In this document: in pieces, positions 26,765 through 35,498 of the stretch | Numbering within the stretch: position 1 is the first letter of the stretch | Layout: each line of letters opens with the position of its first letter | Source of the DNA: JBGUXS01 sp045118155 | Lineage (GTDB): Bacteria; Pseudomonadota; Alphaproteobacteria; CAAHEQ01; UBA3637 | Length of the DNA: 64,000 nucleotides | Assembly (NCBI GenBank): GCA_045118155.1 | Contig: JBGUXS010000078.1 | Span: 1-64,000 of the forward strand | Direction: 5' to 3' | The notes under the pieces: model-generated | What the model saw: the letters and a program-made list of their open reading frames with translations, nothing else | Databases searched by the model: none | Told to the model about the DNA's origin: nothing | Made by a program: the position numbers and the translations under genes

Positions 26765-27901
26765 ATGCGTATCTTATACTTGTTTTTAATGGCTTTTTTG
26801 TTTGCTTTCCCCTCGTTAGGGGTAACGGTTCAAGATGTTCGTTTTTCGGCATCCTCTCCTCAAAAAGTACGGTTGGTTGCTGATTTATCCGAAAAAACAG
26901 AAGCTAAAGTTTTTAGGTTACAAAATCCCCCACGGTTAGTTGTTGATTTTGAAAAGGCAACTTTTTCTTCTGTTGTTAAAAATAATACTTTTAAACCTGT
27001 TGCCTTCATTGAAGGAATTCGTTTAGGGGTTCCTCAACCTAATATCGGGCGGCTTGTCTTGGATATTCCCACAAAAGATTTAACCGAAAACCACTTTTTC
27101 CTTCCTCCGGGGGCGGGGAAAACTTGGCGTTTTGTCATTGATTTAACGTTGGCCGAATCTACAAATTCAGAGGCAACAACTTACCATAAGGGGCTTACAC
27201 CATTTCCAGCAAAAGCCCCCCGACAAAAAATTGTCATGTTGGATCCGGGGCATGGGGGGCAAGATCCAGGGGCGATTTCTTCCACGGGGAAGTATGAAAA
27301 ACACTTAACACTTTTATTTGCCAATGAAGCTAAAAAAGTGTTAGAAAAAAAAGGGTATACCGTTTATATGACCCGAACAAATGATACGGCCGTTTCTCTT
27401 CGATCCCGTATAGAAAAAGCCCATAAACACAATGCCGATATTTTTATTTCTATCCACGCCGACAGTGCCAAAAATAAATCCGCAAAAGGATTATCTATTT
27501 ACACGATTTCTGAAAAAGCCTCTGATGCAGAAGCAGCCGCCTTAGCCGAACGTGAAAACAAAGCGGATATCATTTTAGGGATCAATCTAGAAGAATACCA
27601 AGAATCTATTGGCAACATTTTAATTGACTTAGCTAAACGCGATACTATGGATAAATCTGCCCAATATGCAGAACTCTTTGTCAAGGAAGTTAAGCATACC
27701 GCCCAACTAAAAACCACCCCTCATCGCTTTGCTGGATTTGTGGTTTTAAAATCACCAAACATACCATCTGTTCTAATAGAACTTGGATATCTTTCCAACA
27801 AGAAAGAAGAAAAGATGCTTCAAAAGAAATCCTACCGAGCCGAAATCATTACTGCCCTTGCTAAAGGCTTAGATCAATACTTTAAAGAATTGGGGGATTG
27901 A
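26765..27901 (+). CDS. amiC: N-acetylmuramoyl-L-alanine amidase with AMIN domain (AmiC type)
   Basis: Cleaves the peptide from the glycan strands of peptidoglycan, mainly at the septum. The 378-residue protein has a signal peptide (1-18), an AMIN domain (about 22-120, with LVVDFE and VIDLTL) and an Amidase_3 domain (about 155-375) whose zinc ligands appear as HGG (about 166), a Glu following, and the HAD (about 233) motifs; VLIELGYLSN near the end carries the catalytic Glu. Its stop overlaps the ATG of the DUF167 gene (TGATG). Confidence 0.93.
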   Translation: MRILYLFLMAFLFAFPSLGVTVQDVRFSASSPQKVRLVADLSEKTEAKVFRLQNPPRLVVDFEKATFSSVVKNNTFKPVAFIEGIRLGVPQPNIGRLVLDIPTKDLTENHFFLPPGAGKTWRFVIDLTLAESTNSEATTYHKGLTPFPAKAPRQKIVMLDPGHGGQDPGAISSTGKYEKHLTLLFANEAKKVLEKKGYTVYMTRTNDTAVSLRSRIEKAHKHNADIFISIHADSAKNKSAKGLSIYTISEKASDAEAAALAERENKADIILGINLEEYQESIGNILIDLAKRDTMDKSAQYAELFVKEVKHTAQLKTTPHRFAGFVVLKSPNIPSVLIELGYLSNKKEEKMLQKKSYRAEIITALAKGLDQYFKELGD

Positions 27902-28200
27902 TGCCACCATTTTTAAGCCCTGATGAAGATTCGTGTCTTTTACACATTTTATTGGTTCCTAATGCTAAAGAAAATAAGATTTATGGTCTTTTTAATGAAC
28001 GATTAAAACTTTATATTTCTGCCCCAGCTGTGGACGGAAAAGCGAATAAAGCTTTAATTAAATACCTGGCTGATCTCTTTAACCTAAAAAAAAATCAGAT
28101 TTCCTTGATACAAGGGGAAAGATCCCATCAAAAAACAGTACGACTAGATGCCCCTATTGACCACATCTGTACTTGTTTAAGTCAACATATTTCCGTGTAA
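27901..28200 (+). CDS. DUF167 (YggU) family protein
   Basis: A 99-residue protein with the DUF167 core: LLVPNAKENKI, LYISAPAVDGKANKALIKYLADL (cited in part) and LIQGERSHQKTVRL. No function is established for the family. The ATG overlaps the amiC stop by 1 nt (TGATG). Its 3' end overlaps the opposing EAL-like gene by 24 nt. Confidence 0.85.
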   Translation: MPPFLSPDEDSCLLHILLVPNAKENKIYGLFNERLKLYISAPAVDGKANKALIKYLADLFNLKKNQISLIQGERSHQKTVRLDAPIDHICTCLSQHISV

Positions 28201-29247
28201 AATACGTGTAATCTCGCTTCCTTGCATCAAAGAAAAACCTAAGGCTTGGGCTTGTTGTATTTCTTGAGGGGTTTGAATATCAAACAAGATAATTTTTTCT
28301 TTAGGATAATTCAAAGTAGCAGCCCATTTCATCTGTTGACTATTAATCTTTAGGTAATGCATCGGGATTTTATCCCATGCTAAATAGGATATTTCCTCCG
28401 GAATGCGTAATAAAAAGAGGGATTGTTGATAACAAGGTATTTTTTGAATACTTTGCCATAAATCCCGTTCCCAAAGAAAATCTGATAAACTTATTTCATA
28501 AGAAATACCTTGATGTTGATACAATTGGTGCATTTCCTGATAAACGGGTTGGGTTAAAAGATAAGGACTCGCAGAAAAAACTCCTCCTTGTGTTTTGGGC
28601 AATTCCTTTTTTAAAATTTTTGTATACAGCGCATTCTTAAAGGCCCTTTTCAAATATGTATCAGAATCCAATATCACCTTTGGAAATAGAACTTGACGGA
28701 CATCAATATCTTTACAAAAAACACTGGTAAATACAGGAACCATCTCGGTTAAATCATGAACCTGACAAATGCATTGATGCCGTGTTAAATGTGAAACATC
28801 CGCTGTTTTTAGCTCTGATAAAATATGTGTGAGAGTTGGGGTATCCAAGGGCAATGAAGGAATTTTTTGAAGCACTTTTAAATCAGAAAAATCTGCTGTT
28901 GGGGTTAGCTCTTGATGATTAATTTTATGGATCAAAGCATTAAAATCTGTGATTAAATTAAAAAATGATAATTTATGTTCTTGGAAAAAGGATTTTTCCA
29001 GCCCCTTTAATTTCAAGGAAAGCAACATCATATCCTGTAATTTATTATGGGCAAAAAAGGCAACGCTATCCCCTTCGCTTAAAAAGAACAATTTCGTTTG
29101 ATATGTCTGTTCAAAAGAACTCAAAAAATGCAAAAGAACCTTTTTTTTCTCATCTTCTTTAGGTAAAGGAATATAAAGAGCATGCCCTTTAAATGTTCTT
29201 TTTTCAAGATATTTGAGATAGTCAAAAACACTATTATACCGCATCAT
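28177..29247 (-). CDS. degenerate EAL-like protein 2
   Basis: A 356-residue protein without a firm family match. Near the C-terminus a stretch reads like the end of an EAL phosphodiesterase: MHYLKINSQQ (where EAL domains have the Lys-x-Asp motif; here Lys is kept, Asp is Asn), then KIILFDIQTPQEI and ALGFSLMQGSEI (where EAL domains have EGVET and GxxxxQG). The catalytic residues are lost, so it is at best a binding or scaffold domain. It overlaps the adjacent EAL-like gene by 14 nt. Confidence 0.6.
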   Translation of the reverse strand: MMRYNSVFDYLKYLEKRTFKGHALYIPLPKEDEKKKVLLHFLSSFEQTYQTKLFFLSEGDSVAFFAHNKLQDMMLLSLKLKGLEKSFFQEHKLSFFNLITDFNALIHKINHQELTPTADFSDLKVLQKIPSLPLDTPTLTHILSELKTADVSHLTRHQCICQVHDLTEMVPVFTSVFCKDIDVRQVLFPKVILDSDTYLKRAFKNALYTKILKKELPKTQGGVFSASPYLLTQPVYQEMHQLYQHQGISYEISLSDFLWERDLWQSIQKIPCYQQSLFLLRIPEEISYLAWDKIPMHYLKINSQQMKWAATLNYPKEKIILFDIQTPQEIQQAQALGFSLMQGSEITRILHGNMLT

Positions 29248-30316
29248 ATCCCCTTAAATGTTGCACACACACGCATTGTGATGCTTGATGCGGGATCGCC
29301 CCCATTTGCATACACGTTTGTAAAGCACAATCTCCCCCATATGGACACGTTTTTTTTCGAGAAGCCGCATGAATCAAATCAATAAAATCACCTTGAAAAA
29401 AGGTATATGGGGAAGACAGAATTTGAGTTAATTTTTCTTGCGTATCCACTCCTGTTACAAAAACAGGAACATGATTGATTGATTGTGTTAAACAAACTTC
29501 TACGGGAAGAAGTAAAAAATCAGCTTCTAATAAATCAAAACGATAAAAGGCCGTTTCTGCAGTAATGCCCCCAATACCTAACCGATACTGTTTTCCTGGA
29601 CGAGTTAGGGCTTCCTTATACAGATTTTTATTTAACAAGACTTCTGCAATATCTAAAATAATCCAAACTGGGTCATTATTTTCAATCCAAGCACTTTCCA
29701 ACGTTCCTTGCACCATCAAAGGCAATGTCGTTTGTTTAAACAGCTCTTTATTTGGGTGTTGCAATAATTGTTTCTGTATTTTCTGAACTAACCACATTGG
29801 AAGCTGATCCATATTGTTTTTTAAGGTCCATGTATATCCCCACAGAGAGTTGCTCCCCTTTTGATAAATTACCCGCCTAAACCAACTATTTTTTTCGGGA
29901 ATATCTTTTAAAAAAGCCTCATAATCAACCTCTTGATTCGTTTGCTTTTTAGCTATCTGAATCAGGGACAAAACCCCCATCAAATCCTGTGGTAAATGGA
30001 ACAAGCGTACATTTTCTTCTTTTTTTCCTGTTTGAATTTGAAAAAATGTTTGAATTTGGCGCATCACATCCACAACTTGATGTTCATCAAGATCAACCCC
30101 TATTAATAAACGATCTTGTTGTTCAAATGTAAAAAGCCGACAATATTCATACGCTAATAACGGTTCTAATAAATGTTCTATGACGTGCATCAACCTTTCG
30201 GCCCCTGGCAGACCTAATAATTGACTTGTCCCTATCCAAAGGACAACCGACGGTGTTTCTAAAGCAGCGACACGCTTTATTGTTTCTAAGGCCAGTTGTT
30301 CTTGTGTCTCATACAT
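29234..30316 (-). CDS. degenerate EAL-like protein 1 with Cys-rich tail
   Basis: A 360-residue protein. Residues about 230-320 have the EAL layout (ILDIAEV, then LEADFLLLP, then VFVTGVDTQEKL and FFQGDFI), but the catalytic acidic residues and the Lys are replaced, so no phosphodiesterase activity is expected. The C-terminal 35 residues have five Cys and two His (TCPYGGDCALQTC, CVCVQH), possibly a metal site. First gene of a two-gene operon divergent from the kinase-receiver-PP2C fusion; a promoter is at 30342-30369. Function is unknown. Confidence 0.65.
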   Translation of the reverse strand: MYETQEQLALETIKRVAALETPSVVLWIGTSQLLGLPGAERLMHVIEHLLEPLLAYEYCRLFTFEQQDRLLIGVDLDEHQVVDVMRQIQTFFQIQTGKKEENVRLFHLPQDLMGVLSLIQIAKKQTNQEVDYEAFLKDIPEKNSWFRRVIYQKGSNSLWGYTWTLKNNMDQLPMWLVQKIQKQLLQHPNKELFKQTTLPLMVQGTLESAWIENNDPVWIILDIAEVLLNKNLYKEALTRPGKQYRLGIGGITAETAFYRFDLLEADFLLLPVEVCLTQSINHVPVFVTGVDTQEKLTQILSSPYTFFQGDFIDLIHAASRKKTCPYGGDCALQTCMQMGAIPHQASQCVCVQHLRGYDAV

Positions 30317-30341
30317 TTTTTCTTCCTAAACTTGAGCTTTC

Positions 30342-30369
30342 AGTATAAAGGATATCCTTGAAAAAACAA
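30342..30369 (-). promoter_or_regulatory. promoter of the EAL-like operon
   Basis: Minus-strand TTGTTT (30369-30364), 16 nt, TATACT (30347-30342), about 20 nt before the start codon. Confidence 0.6.
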
Positions 30370-30370
30370 C

Positions 30371-30399
30371 TTGTTTTTTTGGGAAAAATCTTGCATACT
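30371..30399 (+). promoter_or_regulatory. promoter of the kinase-receiver-PP2C gene
   Basis: TTGTTT (30371-30376), 17 nt, CATACT (30394-30399). It is back to back with the promoter of the EAL-like operon. Confidence 0.55.
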
Positions 30400-30422
30400 C
30401 CTTTCAATAGGAGGAATCACAC

Positions 30423-32393
30423 ATGCATTACTTAACAGGGGAAGAAGTTTCTGTCACATCCTTAAAAACAATAGCCCAAGAATTTGGTTTTATGTTGTGG
30501 CCGCACCCCGATGATCCTTTCTTATTGCATAAAACACCCTATCAAAGTTTTCCAGAAATGCTTTCTGTCCTTACAGATCATATTACAGAAAAAAAACTTA
30601 ATTCCCTCTTCACTTTCCCTGTTTCTTTCATCTTAGATGCGAATGCACAATCTGAATCCTTACATAACTTCTTTAAATATCAAGCCCGTAACCAATTGGA
30701 TAAAACCATCGGTGTCTTGCTAACTTGCCCCGTTATTTACGCCTGTGATGTTGCGCAAATTTTTACCGAAGCCTTACATCAACGATTACACTTTCCTAGC
30801 ACACGTTACAGTAATATTCATATGGCTATTCATGAAGCGCTCGTCAATGGTTTAGTGCATGGAAATCTAAAACTACCTAGTTCTTTACGGCAATCAGCTC
30901 GTGATTTCGTTGATTACGCCCGCATTGTTAATGAACGCTTATTAGACCCTGCCTATGCTAATAAATCCATCAGTATTTGGGCTACTTGGAATACCTCTAG
31001 ATTGGAAATTAAGATTCGGGACGAAGGGGCTGGATATACGGTTTTACCCCCCCATAAAAAACATGTGGCAGAAAAACGTTCTGGACGGGGGCTTTATCTA
31101 ATTGCCGGAACTGCTGATTCCTGCACAATTGATGATTTTGGGCGAGAAATCACATTATCTTTTATTCTAAATAATCTAAACAACGAACAAGATATCGGGG
31201 TTTCTGAAAATGCGGCTTTACTGCATGATCCTGTAACCGATTTTTCGGATTGTCGTATTTTAATCATTGAAGATAACCCCAGTAATCAAATCTTGGTTTC
31301 ACAACTTTTAAACGTGGTTGGAATTGGTCATATTGAAACAGCTCAAGATGGGGTTGAAGGCCTTGAAAAAGCATTCAGTATGAAACCAGACTTAGTCATT
31401 TTGGACATCACTATGCCCCGAATGAATGGATATGAAGTACTTCACCAACTCAGAACAAATCAAGATACGGCCTCTATCCCGGTTTTAATTCAAACGGCTT
31501 CTGATACACGGGCAGCACGGGATAAAACTTTTAGTGCGGGGGCAACAGACTTTATCACAAAGCCATTAAATCCTTTGGAATTTTTCTCTCGGATACGGGT
31601 ACACTTAGAAAATAGATTACTTGTAAAACATCTTGAAACGAAACTCGCTCAAATCAATGAAGAACTAGAACTTGCCCAAAAAATGCAAGAAAGTTTATTA
31701 CCCCCCACGGAAGCACTTCAAGATATCAGCCAACGTTATCATCTAGATATTTCTTATACGTTCTTACCTTCTTCCCATTTAGGGGGGGATTTCTGGCAAA
31801 TTTTTCCATTGGCTAAAGATAAGGTCGCTTTTTATATTTGCGATTTTTCGGGACATGGGGTAAGTGCTGCCATGAATACGTTCCGATTACACACCTTAAT
31901 CGGGCAAATGGATATGACGGCATTGAAAAAGCCTTCCGAATTTCTTTTTATGCTTAATAATTCTTTGGTCAACTTGTTGCCCAGGGGACAATTTGCTACT
32001 TTCTTCTTTGGTATTTTAAACAAGCGACAAGGAACATTAACATATGCTGGGGCCAGTTCGCCCTTCCCTATTTTGGTTAAGGACAACAAACCCTCTTTCT
32101 TAGATACTTCCGGGATGCCTTTGGGAATTTTAAAGGACGTTACTTATAAAGATAAAAAGGTACCATTTTCCAAAGAAATGGGCATTTTACTATACAGTGA
32201 CTCTTTCACTGAACAACAAAATAAAGAAGGAAATCGCCTTGATTATGATGGTTTTATGAAAATGACTCAGACGTGTTTCTCAGAAAAAACATCTCAACAA
32301 GTCATTGCCCAAATCATGCAAAAATTTCATGAATTTTCTGACACCCCTAGTACCGATGATATTACGGCTGTCTATTTGAAAGGCCTCTTATGA
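30423..32393 (+). CDS. HATPase - receiver - PP2C (SpoIIE) three-domain regulator
   Basis: A 656-residue fusion of three signalling domains. After an unrecognised N-terminal part (1-120) comes an RsbW-like ATPase fold (about 125-250) with an N-box IHEALVNGLVHGN and G-boxes IRDEGAGY and SGRGLYLI. A receiver domain follows (about 275-395) with the phospho-acceptor Asp in LVILDITMP (about residue 329) and a TKPL element. A coiled linker leads to a SpoIIE-type PP2C phosphatase (about 430-656) with GGDFW, DFSGHGVSAA and DDITAVYL. This order suggests a partner-switching regulator controlled by a sensor kinase, but its target is not in the window. GGAGG lies 8 nt before the ATG. Confidence 0.9.
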   Translation: MHYLTGEEVSVTSLKTIAQEFGFMLWPHPDDPFLLHKTPYQSFPEMLSVLTDHITEKKLNSLFTFPVSFILDANAQSESLHNFFKYQARNQLDKTIGVLLTCPVIYACDVAQIFTEALHQRLHFPSTRYSNIHMAIHEALVNGLVHGNLKLPSSLRQSARDFVDYARIVNERLLDPAYANKSISIWATWNTSRLEIKIRDEGAGYTVLPPHKKHVAEKRSGRGLYLIAGTADSCTIDDFGREITLSFILNNLNNEQDIGVSENAALLHDPVTDFSDCRILIIEDNPSNQILVSQLLNVVGIGHIETAQDGVEGLEKAFSMKPDLVILDITMPRMNGYEVLHQLRTNQDTASIPVLIQTASDTRAARDKTFSAGATDFITKPLNPLEFFSRIRVHLENRLLVKHLETKLAQINEELELAQKMQESLLPPTEALQDISQRYHLDISYTFLPSSHLGGDFWQIFPLAKDKVAFYICDFSGHGVSAAMNTFRLHTLIGQMDMTALKKPSEFLFMLNNSLVNLLPRGQFATFFFGILNKRQGTLTYAGASSPFPILVKDNKPSFLDTSGMPLGILKDVTYKDKKVPFSKEMGILLYSDSFTEQQNKEGNRLDYDGFMKMTQTCFSEKTSQQVIAQIMQKFHEFSDTPSTDDITAVYLKGLL

Positions 32394-33097
32394 TTCGGGT
32401 GTATATAGAGGCTCTGGACCCTAAAAAACCAACACCTCTTTCTGTGGATCACTATCATTATTTGGCCCACGTTATGCGTTTAAAAGCGGGGGACAGTTTT
32501 TTAGCGTTTAATCAACTTCAAGGGGAATTTTTAGCTGTATTTCAACCTAAAAACAAAAAAGAAGGTCATCTTTTACTACAAAAACAAACGCGTTTACCAG
32601 AACAACCTCGTCCGCCTGTAACACTTTATATCGCCCCTATCCGAAAAGAAAAAATGGAACTTGTGTTACAAAAGGCAACAGAAATTGGCGTAGAGATCAT
32701 CCAACCTATTTTAACGAAACATACATGCCATCGGCCTTTATCAAAAGAACGGGCGGATATTATTATAAAAGAAGCGGTAGAACAATCTGAACGGCTGACA
32801 TTACCTAATTGGCTTCCCCCTATATCTTTGGAAGAACTTCTTATTAAACGTTCAACAGATATCCCTCTTTTTTACCTATCCGAACGAGGGGAAACGCAAC
32901 ATATTTCTTTGCCCGCCCCTCCTATAAGCTTTCTTATCGGACCAGAAGGGGGATTTTCTAAGGAAGAAATTACCTTATTAGGTCAACAAAAAAACGCCCA
33001 AGCTATCAACCTAGGCGCTTTTATTCTACGGGCGGAAACAGCCGCTATTGCTATGCTAGCGACCTACCGCTTTCATAAACTGTTTTATACAGCTTGA
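32390..33097 (+). CDS. rsmE: 16S rRNA m3U1498 methyltransferase
   Basis: Methylates N3 of U1498 in 16S rRNA. 235 residues with the SPOUT fold signatures LIGPEGGFSKEEI (about 185-197) and LGAFILRAETAAIAML (about 211-226), and the EKMELVLQKATEIGV region. Its ATG overlaps the previous stop (ATGA), so it is likely co-translated with the regulator. Its 3' end overlaps the opposing small RNR gene by 13 nt. Confidence 0.94.
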   Translation: MIRVYIEALDPKKPTPLSVDHYHYLAHVMRLKAGDSFLAFNQLQGEFLAVFQPKNKKEGHLLLQKQTRLPEQPRPPVTLYIAPIRKEKMELVLQKATEIGVEIIQPILTKHTCHRPLSKERADIIIKEAVEQSERLTLPNWLPPISLEELLIKRSTDIPLFYLSERGETQHISLPAPPISFLIGPEGGFSKEEITLLGQQKNAQAINLGAFILRAETAAIAMLATYRFHKLFYTA

Positions 33098-33273
33098 CGT
33101 AGTTTTTCCTCACAGCAACACTTTTCTTCAACAAACCATATACGATCTTCAAATTCGGATTTTTTCCCCTTATTGAATTGGCTAACAGGACGAAAATACC
33201 CCATAACCCGTGTCCAACATTCCACCGCTTGACGTTCATTAGAAAATTTTTCTAAAATTTGGTTATCTGTCAT
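33085..33273 (-). CDS. nrdD: small separate glycyl-radical subunit of class III ribonucleotide reductase
   Basis: A 62-residue protein. Residues 18-46 (ECWTRVMGYFRPVSQFN and on) match the C-terminal glycyl-radical loop that class III reductases normally carry in one chain; the RVMGY motif has the radical glycine at residue 25. The large chain (nrdD, 33270-35339) ends before this loop. A clean AAGGAGA lies 7 nt before the ATG and the ATG overlaps the nrdD stop (ATGA), so it is a designed separate gene and not a frameshift. Three consecutive Cys near the C-terminus are odd. The small chain would dock onto the large one to form the active enzyme. Confidence 0.8.
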   Translation of the reverse strand: MTDNQILEKFSNERQAVECWTRVMGYFRPVSQFNKGKKSEFEDRIWFVEEKCCCEEKLRQAV

Positions 33274-35339
33274 GCTTTGTTCTCCTTTTCTGCAAGTTCT
33301 TGACGTTTTTTTTCAATGAGTTCCGCATCACACTTTGGGCAGAACTTGTGTTCCCCACTAATATACCCATGCTTGGGGCAAATAGAATAGACAGGGGTAA
33401 TAGAAACATAAGGAAGATGATAATTTTCTAATACCCGTCTAATAAGTGATTTACAAACACTTGCTGAAGAAATCCGTTCATTCATATACAGGTGCAAAAC
33501 CGTTCCCCCTGTATACTGTGTTTGCAATTCATCTTGATAATCCAACGCTTTAAACGGATCATCTGTGAAGTTCTGTGGTAATTGAGAAGAGTTTGTATAA
33601 TAGGGGGCCTCTTTCTTTCCTGCTTGAATAATACCAGGATAGCGTTTTTGATCTTCTTTGGCAAAACGATATGTTGTCCCTTCAGCTGGCGTTGCTTCCA
33701 AATTGTACATATTTCCTGTTTCTGCTTGGAAATCCAGCATTTTTTCCCGAATATGTGTTAAAAATTCTTTAGCCATCGCCCGCCCTTTTTCCGAAGCAAT
33801 GTATTCTTCATCATTAGTAAAGTTCCGAATCATTTCATTAATACCATTAACCCCAATCGTGGAAAAATGATTTCGGAATGTTCCTAAATATCGCCGTGTA
33901 TAAGGATACAACCCCCGATCCATGTGCATTGAAATGGTTTTACGTTTAATTTCTAAGGAAGTCTTCGCTAATTCCAGTAATTCATCCAAACGTTTATACA
34001 ATTCCTCTTTCTTCCCCTTATACAGGTATCCCAAACGGGCACAGTTAATTGTAACAACCCCAATAGACCCCGTTTGTTCTGCTGAACCAAATAAACCACC
34101 ACCTCGTTTTTTCAATTCCGTCAAATCCAACCGTAACCGACAACACATTGAACGAATATCTGAAGGCTTCATATCAGAACTAACATAGTTTGAAAAATAG
34201 GGTAATCCATATTTAGCCGTCATTTCAAATAACAATTCCGTATTTTCAGAATCCCATGGGAATTCATTTGTAATATTGTATGTCGGGATAGGGAAAGTAA
34301 ACGGCCGCCCTTTGGCATCCCCACTTCCCATAACTTCTAAATAAGCCCTATTAATCATATCCATTTCTTTTTGCAGATCACCATAAACAAAATCTTGTTC
34401 CACCCCCCCAATGATAGGGTGCCGATTCTTCAAATCTTCAGGGCAATTCCAATCAAAAGTTAAGTTCGTAAAGGGTGTCTGTGTCCCCCAACGCGATGGT
34501 ACATTCAAGTTAAAGATGAAGGATTGCATCGCTTGTTTTACTTCTTCATAAGGTAATTTTTCAATTCGTATAAATGGTGCTAAGTACGTATCCACAGAAG
34601 AAAACGCCTGTGCCCCAGCCCATTCATTCTGCAAAGTCCCCAAGAAATTAATCATCTGGCTAAACGCAGAAACAAGGTGTTTTGGCGGTTTAGATTCTGT
34701 CTTATTGGGAACCCCATTAAAACCTTCTTCTAATAAAACCCTTAAGGACCACCCTGCACAATACCCACTCAACATATCCAAATCATGAATATGATAATCC
34801 CCATTTCGGTGAGCTTCCCCAATTTCTGGCGTATACACGTGGCTCAACCAATAATTGGCCACCACCTTTCCTGCCGTATTTAAAATCAATCCCCCTAAGG
34901 AATATCCTTGATTAGCATTTGCGTTCACCCGCCAATCTGACCGATCTAAATATTCATTAATAGAAGCCACCGCATCAATAACCGTTTTCTTATCATTCCG
35001 CATTTTTCCGCGTTGTTCACGGTACACGATATAAGCCCGGGCAGTTTTGTAATAATTAGAGGAAATTAAAACCTGTTCAACCACATCTTGAATTTGCTCA
35101 ATATTAGGATAAACCCCGAAAGCAAACCGATGCTTTAAAACCTTAATAACTTGTCTTGTTAATAACCACGCTTCATCTTGACCGAATTCAGCCGTTGCTT
35201 CCCCAGCTTTCAAAATAGCAACCATAATTTTAGTCACATCAAACGGATACTGTTGCCCATCCCGTTTAATTACATAGCTCAACGGACTAATATCAATGGT
35301 TACATTTAGCGGCTGGGCTCCTGTCAAAACTTGCAACAT
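33270..35339 (-). CDS. nrdD: anaerobic (class III) ribonucleoside-triphosphate reductase, large chain
   Basis: Reduces ribonucleotides to deoxyribonucleotides without oxygen, using a glycyl radical made by NrdG. 689 residues with an ATP-cone at about 20-110 (VIKRDGQQYPFDVTKI), the central barrel with DIRSMCCRLRLDL and the GSIGVVTINCARLGY segments, and a zinc-ribbon-like tail (SICPKHGYIS, FCPKCDAEL). It ends there, without the glycyl-radical loop, which sits on the overlapping next gene. The nrdG activase gene is not in the window. A putative NrdR-type box lies at 35365-35374. Confidence 0.92.
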   Translation of the reverse strand: MLQVLTGAQPLNVTIDISPLSYVIKRDGQQYPFDVTKIMVAILKAGEATAEFGQDEAWLLTRQVIKVLKHRFAFGVYPNIEQIQDVVEQVLISSNYYKTARAYIVYREQRGKMRNDKKTVIDAVASINEYLDRSDWRVNANANQGYSLGGLILNTAGKVVANYWLSHVYTPEIGEAHRNGDYHIHDLDMLSGYCAGWSLRVLLEEGFNGVPNKTESKPPKHLVSAFSQMINFLGTLQNEWAGAQAFSSVDTYLAPFIRIEKLPYEEVKQAMQSFIFNLNVPSRWGTQTPFTNLTFDWNCPEDLKNRHPIIGGVEQDFVYGDLQKEMDMINRAYLEVMGSGDAKGRPFTFPIPTYNITNEFPWDSENTELLFEMTAKYGLPYFSNYVSSDMKPSDIRSMCCRLRLDLTELKKRGGGLFGSAEQTGSIGVVTINCARLGYLYKGKKEELYKRLDELLELAKTSLEIKRKTISMHMDRGLYPYTRRYLGTFRNHFSTIGVNGINEMIRNFTNDEEYIASEKGRAMAKEFLTHIREKMLDFQAETGNMYNLEATPAEGTTYRFAKEDQKRYPGIIQAGKKEAPYYTNSSQLPQNFTDDPFKALDYQDELQTQYTGGTVLHLYMNERISSASVCKSLIRRVLENYHLPYVSITPVYSICPKHGYISGEHKFCPKCDAELIEKKRQELAEKENKA

Positions 35340-35364
35340 ATAGTCTTTCCTTTCTTAAAAATTA

Positions 35365-35374
35365 CTAAATATAG
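35365..35374 (-). promoter_or_regulatory. possible NrdR-like box upstream of nrdD
   Basis: CTATATTTAG on the minus strand fits nine of ten positions of the core of the known NrdR box (CWATATATWG). It is about 25 nt before the nrdD start. Only one box is visible, while NrdR usually uses two, so this is a weak candidate. Confidence 0.35.
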
Positions 35375-35498
35375 TTGTTTTACTCCTTTTTTTCTTTTTC
35401 TAGTCAACCGTTTTTCTCCCCCAAAGTCAATAGCTATTTTAAAAATAAAACAACTTTTTTTTAAACTCATTGAAAAATAGAAATATTTTTTAATGAAT

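Noticed and set aside
28177..30316. Active c-di-GMP phosphodiesterases
   Set aside because: The EAL signature, the metal-binding acidic residues and the catalytic Lys-x-Asp are lost or altered in both proteins.
33051..33300. Frameshifted nrdD end
   Set aside because: The small gene has its own AAGGAGA, an ATGA overlap and a complete reading frame with a start at the right place; a frameshift would not produce these.
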